This document shows, one piece after another, positions 1 through 8,429 of a stretch of DNA of 64,000 bases. The stretch is from contig NZ_JAKGSD010000038.1 in the NCBI RefSeq assembly GCF_021654135.1, forward strand, positions 1 through 64,000, written 5' to 3'. Numbering within the stretch: the stretch's first letter is position 1; every line of letters begins with the position of its first letter. A program made the translations under genes and the position numbers. The notes beneath the pieces are model-generated. The model was not told where the DNA came from. It was given only the letters and a program-made list of their open reading frames with translations, and ran no database searches. The stretch comes from Amycolatopsis tucumanensis (lineage in GTDB: Bacteria; Actinomycetota; Actinomycetes; Mycobacteriales; Pseudonocardiaceae).

Positions 1-376
1 CGAAGTTGTGCACCACCAGCACCGCGGGCTTCTCGTTGATCAACGACTGCACGGCTTCGGCCTGCTTCGCGGTGTCCCAGTTGGGATCGCGCAGGACGTA
101 GTTCAGCCCGGCGGCCTTGAAGCCGCTCTCCATCTGCCGGTTCCACTCCTCCATCAGCGGAGTGCCCAGTCCCACCGGGACGAACGCGACGGTCTTGCCC
201 TCGATGCTCTGCAGGGCGTGGTTGCGGAGCTCGCCGGCGGACGCCGTCGGCGGGATCTGGCCTGCCGCGGCCGACGTCGAGTTCGCCCTGGTGCCGGTGG
301 AACAGCCGGTCGCGATCAGCATCGCGGCGGCGGTGAGTGCGAGTGCGCGGACCGCGCGAGTGCGAAGTGGACGCAT
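1..376 (-). CDS. Sugar-type ABC transporter substrate-binding lipoprotein (5' part only)
   Basis: This is the N-terminal part of an exported solute-binding protein; the rest lies beyond the left window edge. The ATG at 376 follows a strong AAGGAGG. The first 25 residues form a lipoprotein signal with arginines, a hydrophobic stretch and the lipobox IATGC, so the mature protein should be lipid-anchored outside the membrane. The following KTVAFVPVGLGTPLMEEWN and FKAAGLNY segments match the start of the periplasmic-binding-protein fold of RbsB/XylF-like sugar binders. It lies 40 bp downstream of an RbsC-type permease gene on the same strand, which supports a sugar or sugar-like ligand. No ATPase gene is visible. 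The exact ligand cannot be told. Confidence 0.85.
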   Translation of the reverse strand, partial: MRPLRTRAVRALALTAAAMLIATGCSTGTRANSTSAAAGQIPPTASAGELRNHALQSIEGKTVAFVPVGLGTPLMEEWNRQMESGFKAAGLNYVLRDPNWDTAKQAEAVQSLINEKPAVLVVHNF

Positions 377-416
377 GGGAGGACCTCCTTGTCCTTCGGT
401 GGATGTCCGGGGGCGG

Positions 417-1415
417 TCAGTCGCCCTGGCGAACGGTCTCTTCGTCGCGCGGGTGCAGCCGGTTGTCCAGCACCAGCGCCGCCAGCAGGATGAGACCCTT
501 GACGATGTCCTGCTCGTGGGTGTTCATGTTCATGATCGTCATGCCGTTGAGCATGATCCCGATCAACGCGGTGCCTGCCACCACGCTCGCGACGCTGCCG
601 CGGCCGCCGACGAGGCTGATCCCGCCGACCACCACGACGAGCAGGACGTCGTAGATCAGCGAGCCGTCGATGACCTGGGTGTTGAGCCCGCCGACCGCGC
701 CCGCCGTGACCAGGCCGCCGACGAACCCGATCGCGGCGCTGGCCGTGTATTCGAACACGGTCAGCGGCCGCACCGCGATGCCGGTGATCGCGGCCGCGCC
801 GGCGTTGTCCCCGTGCGCGTAGATGAAGCGTCCCCCTCGGGTCCGGGAGAGCATCAGCTGGGCGAGCACGGCGACGACCGCGAACACGATGATGGGGACC
901 GGGATCCCGAAGACCGTACCCTGACCCAGCGCCAGGACGAACTCGCGGTCACCCGGCAGCTCCGCGATCAGTCCGTCGAGGACGGTGGTGCGGGCGAGAC
1001 CGTACACCAGCAGGCCGGAGGCCAGCGTCGCGAACAGGGCCGGGATCTCGACGAAGGCGATCAGGAACCCGTTGAGCAGCCCCATGATGACGACGATGCC
1101 GAGCCCGACGAGCAGGGCGACCGGTGTGCTGACCGGGGTGCGCATCAGCTGGATCGCGACCGCGGTGGCCACGCCCATCGACGCGATGAGGGAGAGGTCC
1201 ATCCCCCTGGCGATCACCACGACCGCCATGGCCACCCCGAAGATCCCCAGCGAGGAGACGCTGCGCACCAGGTTGACCAGGTTGTCGACGTTGAGGAACC
1301 CGTCGAGGGTCAGGCTGAAGGCCACGAACAGGGCCACGACCACGAAGAGGACCACCCGTTCCTGGGAAATCCGGTTCCGGAATGACGGTCGCGACCTCGG
1401 TAGAACTGCGCTCAT
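417..1415 (-). CDS. ABC transporter permease, RbsC/BPD_transp_2 family
   Basis: A 332-residue, very hydrophobic protein with about ten predicted membrane segments. It matches the ribose/xylose/autoinducer-type permeases in its VIARGMDLSLIASMG region, its FATLASGLLVYGLARTT segment and its GGISLVGGRGSV segment near residue 275. The last is the conserved permease loop that contacts the ATPase in this family. It is the first gene of a leftward transcription unit; the binding-protein gene follows after 40 bp. The ATG at 1415 is used. The ATPase partner is not in the window, so it is probably encoded further left. The substrate is likely a monosaccharide or related polyol, inferred from the family only. 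Confidence 0.88.
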   Translation of the reverse strand: MSAVLPRSRPSFRNRISQERVVLFVVVALFVAFSLTLDGFLNVDNLVNLVRSVSSLGIFGVAMAVVVIARGMDLSLIASMGVATAVAIQLMRTPVSTPVALLVGLGIVVIMGLLNGFLIAFVEIPALFATLASGLLVYGLARTTVLDGLIAELPGDREFVLALGQGTVFGIPVPIIVFAVVAVLAQLMLSRTRGGRFIYAHGDNAGAAAITGIAVRPLTVFEYTASAAIGFVGGLVTAGAVGGLNTQVIDGSLIYDVLLVVVVGGISLVGGRGSVASVVAGTALIGIMLNGMTIMNMNTHEQDIVKGLILLAALVLDNRLHPRDEETVRQGD

Positions 1416-1896
1416 CGCTACTCCATTGTCCGATGCGCGAGGTGCTTAGCGAGCACTAGATAGGATTGACGGAAAAGATACACGGGTTCGTTTTTCAGAC
1501 AAGTCCCCGTGGTCCACGGGAGCGGGTTACCACCCATTGGGGTGAGGCGCGCCGGGGCGGCCGGCGGCGTGATCGAGTAACGCTTCGGTCTCGCGGGCCG
1601 CCGTCGAGTGGCACCGTGAGCCGACGTCTCACGGGTCTGATCCGTTGCTGTGCTGGGAAGTTTCAGTCCTGAATGGTCAAAGGTTCAACCGTGTTGCCGC
1701 GGCCGGACGGGTTGTCCGCAGGGCGAACTTGACAAACGGAGCGGTGCGTGCCCTACTTATCGGGCGTTAGATAGCCAGTGGTGTTCACGGACGCGACAGG
1801 GAGCGGTGTGACGCATTCACCGTCGCGCTGATCTTCTTTTGTCGAATTCGTCGATTTCGTTTTTCCTGCCGGTCACCGTTGCTCGGAGAAAACCGC
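1416..1896. other. Divergent intergenic region between the ABC operon and the NMO gene
   Basis: No convincing gene is seen in these 481 bases; the short open frames here have poor codon bias. Two items stand out. A perfect palindrome, CCCGTGG-T-CCACGGG (1506-1520), lies 91 bp upstream of the permease start and could bind a regulator of the ABC operon. A smaller inverted repeat, GTGCT-N5-AGCAC, lies around 1441-1455. A promoter-like sequence for the rightward gene is listed separately. Confidence 0.4.
1729..1760 (+). promoter_or_regulatory. Candidate promoter for the NMO-acyl-CoA synthetase unit
   Basis: A consensus -35 TTGACA (1729-1734) is followed after 19 bp by TACTTA (1754-1759). The spacer is longer than ideal, so this is tentative. 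It lies about 140 bp upstream of the first start codon. Confidence 0.3.
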
Positions 1897-2838
1897 ATGC
1901 TTCCCTCTTCCTGGGCCCCGCGGCTGCGCCTGCCGCTGATCGCGGCGCCCATGACGGCCGTCTCGGGTCCCGCTCTCGTCGTCGCCGCCTGCCGGCACGG
2001 CGTCATCGGCTCGTTCCCGACGCACAACGCGCGCAACCCCGCCGAGCTCGACCGGTGGCTGTCCCTGATCCGGGCGGCGCTGCCCGCCGCGGCCGCGCCG
2101 GTGGCGCCCAACCTGGTCGTGCACCGGTCGAACACCCGGCTGCGGGAGGATGTGGACTGCCTCGTGCGGCACGGCGTCGAGGTGGTGATCACCAGCGTCG
2201 GTTCCCCGGAGCCGGTGGTGGGGCCGCTGCACGACGCCGGAGCGCTCGTGTTCGCCGATGTCGCCACCCTGCGCCACGTGGACCGCGCGCTCGCCGCCGG
2301 AGCGGACGGTCTCGTGCTGCTGACGTCGGGGGCCGGCGGGCAGACGGGGTGGAACAACCCGTTCTCCTTCGTCCGCGCGGTGCGGGAGCGCTACGCCGGG
2401 CCCGTCGTCCTCGCCGGTGGTGTCGGTGACGGGGTCGCACTGCTCGCCGCCCGCCTGCTCGGCGCGGATCTGGCCTACATGGGCACCAGTTTCATCGCCA
2501 CGGAGGAGAGCCTGGCCGGTGACGACTACCGGCAGGCGCTCGTGGACGCCTCGCTCGACGACATCGTCCAGTCGCGGGGCCCGAGCGGGCTGCCCGCCAA
2601 CTTCCTCGCCGCTTCGCTGGCCGCCGCCGGCGACGGCAAGGATCGCACCGGGTTCGACTTCCGGACCCTGCTCGAGCAGCCGCGCGCCTGGCCGGCCGGC
2701 CAGAGCGCGCACGGTGTGCGCCGCGTGCAGAGCGTCGCCGACCTGGTCGAGTCGGTCCGGGCGGAATACACCTCGGCCCTCCGGGCCGTTCCCGTCGATC
2801 CCATGGCCGAGGCCTGTGCGGCCGGAAAGGAGTCCTGA
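1897..2838 (+). CDS. Nitronate monooxygenase/2-nitropropane dioxygenase-like FMN protein
   Basis: About 313 residues of the NPD/nitronate monooxygenase TIM-barrel family, which use FMN and O2 to oxidise alkyl nitronates or act as related flavoenzymes. The family N-terminus LPLIAAPMTAVSGP is present. The glycine-rich flavin phosphate-binding stretch SGAGGQTG lies at about residues 144-151, followed by VVLAGGVGDG and the AYMGTSF segment typical of the C-terminal half. I chose the ATG at 1897 because GGAGA precedes it at suitable spacing; a TTG six codons earlier is less likely. The stop overlaps the next start (TGATG), so it is coupled to the acyl-CoA synthetase gene. Members of this family next to CoA ligases often act on other substrates, so the true substrate is unknown. 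Confidence 0.85.
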   Translation: MLPSSWAPRLRLPLIAAPMTAVSGPALVVAACRHGVIGSFPTHNARNPAELDRWLSLIRAALPAAAAPVAPNLVVHRSNTRLREDVDCLVRHGVEVVITSVGSPEPVVGPLHDAGALVFADVATLRHVDRALAAGADGLVLLTSGAGGQTGWNNPFSFVRAVRERYAGPVVLAGGVGDGVALLAARLLGADLAYMGTSFIATEESLAGDDYRQALVDASLDDIVQSRGPSGLPANFLAASLAAAGDGKDRTGFDFRTLLEQPRAWPAGQSAHGVRRVQSVADLVESVRAEYTSALRAVPVDPMAEACAAGKES

Positions 2839-4403
2839 TGTCGTTGTGGGGAACGCTGCCGAGCGTCCTGGACCGCGCCTGCGCGTACTACCCGGACCGG
2901 GTGGCCATCGTGGACGGTGGCCGCCGGATCCGGTACCGGGAGCTGCGGGAGTGGTCCGACCGCGTCGGCAACGGCCTGCACGAGCTCGGGGTGCGCAAGG
3001 GGGACCGCGTCGGGCTGCTGATGCCGAACTGCCTGGAGTTCATCCCGACGCAGCACGGGATCTGGAAGGCCGGCGCGGCGACGGTGCAGATGCCGGCCAG
3101 GGCCTCGGCCGAGGACCTCGCCTACTTCCTGGAACAGTCGGAGGCGTCGGCACTGGTCTACCACGCCCAGTTCGAGCCCGTGGTCGGGAAGTTCCGCACC
3201 CGGCTGCCGGGGATCCGGCGCTACGTCCGGCTGGGCGGCGGGGAGGACCTGGCGGACACGTGGGACTACGGGATGGTGTTCAGCGCGGCGCCGACGGAGA
3301 CACCGGTCCCCGAGCCGGCGCCGGACGACCTCGCCTACGTCGCGTTCACCTCGGGCACGACGGGCACCCCGAAGGGGGTCGTCTACACGCACGAGGCCTG
3401 GTCGCACTACATCGTGACCGCCGGTCTGGAGATCGCCGACACCCGGCCCGGCGAGGTGTTCGCCCACGGCGCGCCGCTCACGCACTTCACCGGGGCGTTC
3501 GTGCTGCCGACGTTCATGCGCGGCGGGACGAACGTCATGCTGCCCTCCCTCGACGTGGACCTGCTGCTGGAGACCGTGGCGAAGGAGCGTGTCACCGCGA
3601 CCGCGGTGGTGCCGACCGCGCTGTACCTGATGCTCGACCACCCGCGCCTGGCCGACACGGACCTCTCGTCGCTGCGCACGGTCGTCTACGCCGGGTCCCC
3701 GATCGCGCCGGAACGCCTGCGCCAGGCGCTGGCCGCGCTCGGGCCGATCTTCGTGCAGACCTACGCCGGTCACGAGCCCGGGTTCATGACCACGCTGCGC
3801 AAGGAGGACCACCGGCTCGGCACGCCGGAGGAGGCCGCGCGGCTGGCGTCGGCCGGGCGCCCGATGTTCCACGTCGAGATGAGCATCCAGGACGAGTCCG
3901 ACCGGATCCTGCCGGTCGGCGACGTGGGCGAGGTCTGCACCCGGCAGGAGGGGCAGATGGTCGGTTACCTCGACCCGGCGCTCGACAGCGAGGCGATCCG
4001 CGATGGCTGGGTGCACTCCGGGGACATCGGTTACCTCGACGACGACGGGTACCTCTACCTCGTCGACCGGAAGAAGGACATGATCGTGACGGGTGGGTTC
4101 AACGTCTTCCCGAGGCAGGTGGAGGACGTCCTGGCGCAGCACCCCGCGGTCGCGCAGTGCGCGGTGTTCGGCGTGCCCGACCCGAAGTGGGGTGAGGCGG
4201 TCAAGGCGGTCGTGGTGCCGAAACCCGGGTCCGATGTCGGTGCTGAGGAGCTGATCGCTCTGGTCAAGGAGCACAAGGGCAGCGTGTGGGCGCCCAAGTC
4301 GGTGGACTTCGTGTCCGCGTTGCCCCTGAACGCGTCGGGCAAGGTGGACAAGAAGTCGCTGCGCGCGCCGTACTGGGCCGGGCAGGGCAGGCGCATTGGG
4401 TGA
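2838..4403 (+). CDS. AMP-dependent acyl-CoA synthetase (ANL superfamily)
   Basis: A 521-residue adenylate-forming enzyme that would activate a carboxylic acid to an acyl-AMP and then to the CoA thioester. The P-loop TSGTTGTPKG begins at about residue 171. The core motif SGDIGYLDDDGYLYLVDR and the hinge KDMIVTGGFNVFPRQVE are intact. The C-terminal catalytic lysine is in ASGKVDKKSL (about K502). Length and motif order are normal for medium/long-chain or aromatic acid CoA ligases. It overlaps the preceding NMO-like gene by one base, so the two are co-translated. The acid substrate cannot be assigned; no other beta-oxidation genes are adjacent. Confidence 0.92.
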   Translation: MSLWGTLPSVLDRACAYYPDRVAIVDGGRRIRYRELREWSDRVGNGLHELGVRKGDRVGLLMPNCLEFIPTQHGIWKAGAATVQMPARASAEDLAYFLEQSEASALVYHAQFEPVVGKFRTRLPGIRRYVRLGGGEDLADTWDYGMVFSAAPTETPVPEPAPDDLAYVAFTSGTTGTPKGVVYTHEAWSHYIVTAGLEIADTRPGEVFAHGAPLTHFTGAFVLPTFMRGGTNVMLPSLDVDLLLETVAKERVTATAVVPTALYLMLDHPRLADTDLSSLRTVVYAGSPIAPERLRQALAALGPIFVQTYAGHEPGFMTTLRKEDHRLGTPEEAARLASAGRPMFHVEMSIQDESDRILPVGDVGEVCTRQEGQMVGYLDPALDSEAIRDGWVHSGDIGYLDDDGYLYLVDRKKDMIVTGGFNVFPRQVEDVLAQHPAVAQCAVFGVPDPKWGEAVKAVVVPKPGSDVGAEELIALVKEHKGSVWAPKSVDFVSALPLNASGKVDKKSLRAPYWAGQGRRIG

Positions 4404-4407
4404 GGCG

Positions 4408-5292
4408 TCAGCACGCGGCGGCGGGGGTGCCCGGCGGGCTGAACTCCAGCCACACCGTGTTCGTTCGGGGGAGCAGGTACGTGGCGTCCTCGGGGCGGCG
4501 CCAGCCGTCCGGGACCAGGACGTACTGGCCGCCCGACTGGAGCAGTAGCTTCAGCCCGGGGTAGCGGTACTGGAACGCGCCGTCCGGGGCGGGGCAGTGC
4601 ACTTCGCCCGGGAGGTTGAGCCGCTGGGTGCTGAAGAGGACGACCGCGGGGCGGGCGGGCAGCGCCTGCTCCGTTTCGAACGCGCGGCGGACGCCGACCT
4701 GGCCCGCGTAGTCGGCGACCGCCCAGAACAGGCCGAACGTCACCAGCGCGTACGCCACCAGCCACTCCGCCACACCGAGCGCGCTGCCTGCGGGGGCGGT
4801 CCACCGGCGCCACGCGAAGATCAGCAGCACCACGGCGAGCGCGAAACCCAGGCCGGGCAGCGCGGTGAACCGCCGGTAGGGCACCGGGTCCAGCGCGATC
4901 GCGAACGTCACCGCGAGCAGCGCCGCCCCCAGCACCGCGGCCACCGGCGTCGCCCGGCGCAGGAGGGTCTGCCACGCCCGCCGCGACAGCCGGAACCGTA
5001 GGAAACGAATCACCCCGAGCACCAGGAACACGGCCGCGGCGATCTCGGCGATCGGCAGCAGCAGGCCGTCCACGCCGCGCGCCAGGATTTCCGGCGTGGT
5101 CTGGCCGAGGAGTGTGTAGTGCACGCGGAAGTAGCTGAAGAACACCTGTGTGGTCAGGAAACCGAAGTAGTACAGCAGGCCGGTCAGCAGCGTCGCGTTC
5201 GCGGCCAGGGTGCCGACGACCCGCAGCGCTCTGGCCGGTCCGGTCTGCGGCGGTGTCCGGGGGCGGGGTGGTGACAGCCGGGTCCTAGCCAC
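4408..5292 (-). CDS. Hypothetical multi-pass membrane protein
   Basis: I do not recognise a family. From the GTG at 5292 the protein has 294 residues. After a short basic, proline-rich N-terminus come about five hydrophobic segments (for example LLTGLLYYFGFLTTQVFFSY, VAAVLGAALLAVTFAIAL, LGFALAVVLLIFAW and VAYALVTFGLFWAVA). A soluble C-terminal part of about 110 residues follows. The GTG overlaps the stop of the upstream lipoprotein gene (GTGGCTAG), indicating translational coupling and a shared envelope function. A longer reading frame starting near 5472 would overlap the lipoprotein gene extensively and has poor codon use there, so I rejected it. Confidence 0.6.
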   Translation of the reverse strand: MARTRLSPPRPRTPPQTGPARALRVVGTLAANATLLTGLLYYFGFLTTQVFFSYFRVHYTLLGQTTPEILARGVDGLLLPIAEIAAAVFLVLGVIRFLRFRLSRRAWQTLLRRATPVAAVLGAALLAVTFAIALDPVPYRRFTALPGLGFALAVVLLIFAWRRWTAPAGSALGVAEWLVAYALVTFGLFWAVADYAGQVGVRRAFETEQALPARPAVVLFSTQRLNLPGEVHCPAPDGAFQYRYPGLKLLLQSGGQYVLVPDGWRRPEDATYLLPRTNTVWLEFSPPGTPAAAC

Positions 5293-5770
5293 CGGTGGTG
5301 TCCGAAGTGGACTGCTCCGAAGAGGACTCCTCGGTGGACTCCTCGGTGGTGGTTTCCTCCGTGGTCTCACAGGGTTTCGCCGTGATGGTGATCGTTCCGC
5401 CCGGGTACACCGGGTCCGGCGAGATGTCCGTCGCGCAGTCGCCGGAACCGACGATCCGCACCCGCACACCACACCGGTCCGGCCCGCAGAACTCCGCGAG
5501 CTCGCGGAGGATCGCGCCCTGCGCGCTGGTCGGCCCGGCCGCGCGCACCGTGCTGTCGTAGTTGATCGGGCTGCCCGGCACCCCGGGCGGATCGCTCTTC
5601 TTCGAGGTCCGCGTGCGCTCAGTGGTGTCCGTCGTGCCGGTGGTCGTCTCGCTCGCCGTGGTGCTCTCGGGCGGGCTGTCCGCGGTCTGCTCGCCGGGGA
5701 TCGGCGACCCGCCCGCGCACCCCGCGAGAGCCGCGCCGATCAGCAACGCTGCTGCCTGATACCTCCGCAT
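5285..5770 (-). CDS. Ser/Thr-rich lipoprotein of unknown function
   Basis: A 161-residue predicted lipoprotein. The N-terminus has two arginines, a hydrophobic run and the lipobox LAGC at residues 15-18. A disordered Thr/Ser/Glu-rich stretch follows (about residues 25-60). Then comes a small central domain with four cysteines, probably disulfide-forming (CGPDRC, CATD and PCETT), and a second acidic Thr/Ser/Glu-rich tail. This is the composition of a surface-exposed actinobacterial lipoprotein. It is coupled to the downstream membrane protein gene. No function can be assigned. Confidence 0.75.
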   Translation of the reverse strand: MRRYQAAALLIGAALAGCAGGSPIPGEQTADSPPESTTASETTTGTTDTTERTRTSKKSDPPGVPGSPINYDSTVRAAGPTSAQGAILRELAEFCGPDRCGVRVRIVGSGDCATDISPDPVYPGGTITITAKPCETTEETTTEESTEESSSEQSTSDTTGG

Positions 5771-5798
5771 GGTTCACCGTCCCGGAGGGAGTTCTTGC

Positions 5799-6213
5799 TT
5801 ACAGGACGCACCCGGGGCGCGACCTGATACAGCAGTTGACTAGTCCCTTCGGGTGAATCGGCGGGGTTGCGGTGAGGTGCGCGCCGCCCAGTTCGATTTC
5901 GCCGCCTTCGGCGTAGGTCGCGAACACCCGCCCGGCCGGCCGCCGGGGCTCCGGCGAGCCCGGCCAGCAGCGGGACGTAGATCCAGAACGACCGGACGTC
6001 GTCCGCGTTCTCGTCGTCCAGGGTGCGGACGCGAGCGGGGTCGTGAACAACCAGTTCCTGTTCGTAGACCTTGAAGCGCTGGGCGGTGCTGAGTTTGATC
6101 ACCGCGGCGTCGCGGGATCGCCGGTCCGAACCGGCGACCGTGAAGACCGGCAACCCGGCGCACACCACCGCGACGGCCGCCGCTCGCCAAACCGGGCCAC
6201 GCAGCCGCGCCAC
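5799..6213 (-). pseudogene. Frameshifted small membrane/secreted protein gene
   Basis: The frame opening at 6213 encodes a signal-like start (MARLRGPVWRAAAVAVVCAG) and continues through KVYEQELVVHDPARVR and FWIYVPLLAGLAG. Near 5930-5950 the G/C-rich third-position pattern moves to another frame, which reads VFATYAEGGEIELGGAHLTA and ends at 5799, just upstream of the lipoprotein gene. In the original frame the sequence becomes arginine-rich nonsense and runs into that gene. One indel in the GC-rich run around 5931-5945 would restore an approximately 138-residue protein. It is either a recent frameshift mutation or a sequencing error. No family was recognised. Confidence 0.6.
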
Positions 6214-6255
6214 ATGATCCCGAGTTGCCGGCGCACATCTGTGACCGGAGCCACT

Positions 6256-6285
6256 TTGACAACCCCGCCGCGGCTACCTGAGTAT
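6256..6285 (+). promoter_or_regulatory. Candidate promoter of the MHS transporter-lactonase unit
   Basis: TTGACA (6256-6261) is followed after 18 bp by GAGTAT (6280-6285), about 40 bp upstream of the GTG at 6325. The -35 box is a perfect consensus and the -10 box is a fair match. Confidence 0.4.
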
Positions 6286-6324
6286 CTGCAATTAACCATC
6301 TGGTCCATTGAGAAGGAGCACGAC

Positions 6325-7662
6325 GTGGTGGCTCAGCCGGGTGCCGACAGGGCGCGCTCGCGGAAGGCGGCACTCGCCGCCTGGGTCGGCAGCGCTCTCG
6401 AGTACTACGACTTCTTCATCTACGGCACGGCCGCCGCGCTCGTGTTCGGCAAGATCTTCTTCCCGGCCTCGGACCCGGCGACCGGCACGTTGCTGGCCCT
6501 GTCCACGTTCGGCGTCGGCTACGTGTCGCGGCCGCTCGGCGCCATCCTGCTCGGCCACCTCGGCGACCGGTTCGGGCGCAAGCGCGTGCTCGTCCTCACC
6601 CTGCTCCTGATGGGCGTCTCGACGGTGCTCGTCGGCTGTCTGCCCAGCTACCAGACCGCCGGGGTCGCCGCCCCGATCATGCTCGTCGCGCTCCGGCTGC
6701 TGCAGGGGCTGTCCGCGGGCGGCGAGCAGGCGAGCGCCAACTCGATGTCGCTGGAACACGCGCCGGAGAACCAGCGCGCCTACTACACCAGCTTCACCCT
6801 CAGCGGTACCCAGGCCGGGCAGATCGTCGCCACCGCCGTGTTCCTCCCGGTCGCCGCGCTGCCGCAGGACGCACTCCTGTCCTGGGGCTGGCGCGTGCCG
6901 TTCTGGGGCAGCGCCCTGATGGTCCTCGTCGGCTACCTGGTGCGCCGCACCGTCGAGGAGACCCCGGTGTTCGAGCAGGAGGTCCGCGCCGGCGAGGTCA
7001 CCAAGCTGCCGCTGGTCGTGCTGCTCCGCGAGCACTGGGCCGACGTGCTCCGGGTGATCGTCGCCGCGCTGATCGCCTCCGTCAGCACCATCTTCACCGT
7101 CTACGCCCTGTCCTACGCGGTCAACACCGTCGGCCTGAGCAAGACACCGATGCTGTGGGTCGGGGTCCTCGCCAACATCGCCGCCGTGGTCTCGATCCCG
7201 CTGTGGGCGAAGCTCGCCGACCGCGTCGGGCGCAAACCGCTGTTCATCGCCGGGTCGCTGGGCTGCGCGGTGCTGATCTTCGCCTACCTCGACGCCATCG
7301 CGGCGGGCAGCTGGGTGCTGATCTTCGCCGTCGGCATCGTCCTGTTCGGCGTCGTCTACACCGCCACCAGCGCCGTCTGGCCCGCCTTCTACGGCGAGAT
7401 GTTCCCGGCGCGGGTGCGGTTGTCCGGCACCGCGATCGGCACCCAGATCGGCTTCGCCATCAGCGGGTTCCTGCCGACGGTCGCCGCCGCGGTCGCCGGT
7501 GACGGGGCGGGCGCGTGGCTCGGCGTGTCGATCTTCACCGCGGGGCTGTGCCTGGTCAACGTGATCGCGGTGGCCACCGCGCGCGAGACCTACCGCGTGC
7601 CGACCGCGCGGCTCGGCCTCAAGGAAACCGCCGCGCCGGAGCCGGTGGGCGCCGCGCGGTGA
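6325..7662 (+). CDS. MFS transporter, metabolite:H+ symporter (MHS) family
   Basis: About 445 residues with 12 predicted membrane helices. MHS signatures are clear: SALEYYDFFIYGTAAALVFG in helix 1, the loop 2-3 motif GHLGDRFGRKRVL, RLLQGLSAGGEQASA in helix 4, and SWGWRVPFWGSAL. The second-half loop motif AKLADRVGRKPLF is also present. Family members import organic acids such as shikimate, citrate, alpha-ketoglutarate or aromatic acids with protons. The GTG at 6325 is preceded by AGAAGGAG at 6 bp; a second GTG follows at once. The stop overlaps the start of the next gene (GTGA), so the importer is co-translated with a metallo-hydrolase that may act on the imported compound. Confidence 0.9.
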   Translation: MVAQPGADRARSRKAALAAWVGSALEYYDFFIYGTAAALVFGKIFFPASDPATGTLLALSTFGVGYVSRPLGAILLGHLGDRFGRKRVLVLTLLLMGVSTVLVGCLPSYQTAGVAAPIMLVALRLLQGLSAGGEQASANSMSLEHAPENQRAYYTSFTLSGTQAGQIVATAVFLPVAALPQDALLSWGWRVPFWGSALMVLVGYLVRRTVEETPVFEQEVRAGEVTKLPLVVLLREHWADVLRVIVAALIASVSTIFTVYALSYAVNTVGLSKTPMLWVGVLANIAAVVSIPLWAKLADRVGRKPLFIAGSLGCAVLIFAYLDAIAAGSWVLIFAVGIVLFGVVYTATSAVWPAFYGEMFPARVRLSGTAIGTQIGFAISGFLPTVAAAVAGDGAGAWLGVSIFTAGLCLVNVIAVATARETYRVPTARLGLKETAAPEPVGAAR

Positions 7663-8405
7663 GCCGGTACGAGGTCCACGCCCTCTGCTACGGCCGCCGC
7701 GAGGGCACCCGGGGACAGCACTTCCTCGGGTGCGCCGCGGGGGAGGCCGACCAGCCGCACCCGACCGCGTACTACGTGTGGCTGGCGCGGTCGGCCCAGC
7801 ACACCGTCCTGATCGACGCCGGCATCCACCCGACGCGAGTGCCGCCCGGCCTCGACTACCGGCGTCCGGCCGAGCTGCTGGACTCGATCGGCGTCGCGGC
7901 CGGGGACGTGGACCTCGTGGTGCTCACGCACCTGCACTACGACCACGCCGGGACGGTCGCGGACTTCCCCGGCGCCCGCTACGTGGTGCAGCGCGCGGAA
8001 CTGGCCTACTGGACGGGACCGTGGGCGAAGCGCATCCGGCGCGAGCACTGGTTGCTCGACGAGGACGCGCTCGGCCACGTCCGCGGCGACCGGCTGTCCG
8101 AAGTGGACGGCGACGTGGAGGTCCTGCCCGGGCTGAGCGTCCACTTCGTGGGCGGGCACACGGCCGGGATGCAGATCGTCCGCGTCGCGACCGCGGCCGG
8201 GCCGGTCGTGGTGGCCTCGGACGCCAGCCACTTCTACGAAAACCTCGACGACGACCGCCCGGCGCCGCTGCTGCACTCGATGCCCGGCGTCTACGGCGCG
8301 TTCGACCGGATCCGCGAGCTGGGCGGCATCGTGCTGCCCGGCCACGACCCGGAGGTGCTGGAGCGGTACCCGGCCGCGGGACGGGACGTCGTCCGCGTCG
8401 CCTGA
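7659..8405 (+). CDS. Metallo-beta-lactamase-fold hydrolase, N-acyl homoserine lactonase-like
   Basis: 248 residues. The zinc motif HxHxDH is present as THLHYDHAG (H91, H93, D95, H96), with the downstream metal histidine in VGGHTAG. The bridging Asp is in VVASDASHFYEN and the last His in LPGHDPEV. The spacing and the LIDAGIHPTR start resemble AiiA-type lactonases and related lactone hydrolases. The GTG start overlaps the transporter stop. Coupling to an organic-acid importer makes a catabolic lactone or ester as likely a substrate as a signalling homoserine lactone. Confidence 0.82.
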   Translation: MSRYEVHALCYGRREGTRGQHFLGCAAGEADQPHPTAYYVWLARSAQHTVLIDAGIHPTRVPPGLDYRRPAELLDSIGVAAGDVDLVVLTHLHYDHAGTVADFPGARYVVQRAELAYWTGPWAKRIRREHWLLDEDALGHVRGDRLSEVDGDVEVLPGLSVHFVGGHTAGMQIVRVATAAGPVVVASDASHFYENLDDDRPAPLLHSMPGVYGAFDRIRELGGIVLPGHDPEVLERYPAAGRDVVRVA

Positions 8406-8429
8406 GCCGGGCACCGCTCGGCGTCAGGC
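8400..8429. terminator. Candidate bidirectional hairpin between convergent genes
   Basis: GCCTGA-GCCG pairs with CGGC-G-TCAGGC, with one bulged base and a short loop. The hairpin spans both stop codons of the converging genes. There is no T-tract, as is usual in this kind of genome. Confidence 0.4.

Noticed and set aside
1466..1672. 68-codon ORF in the divergent intergenic region
   Set aside because: Poor third-position bias, no ribosome site and no family resemblance.
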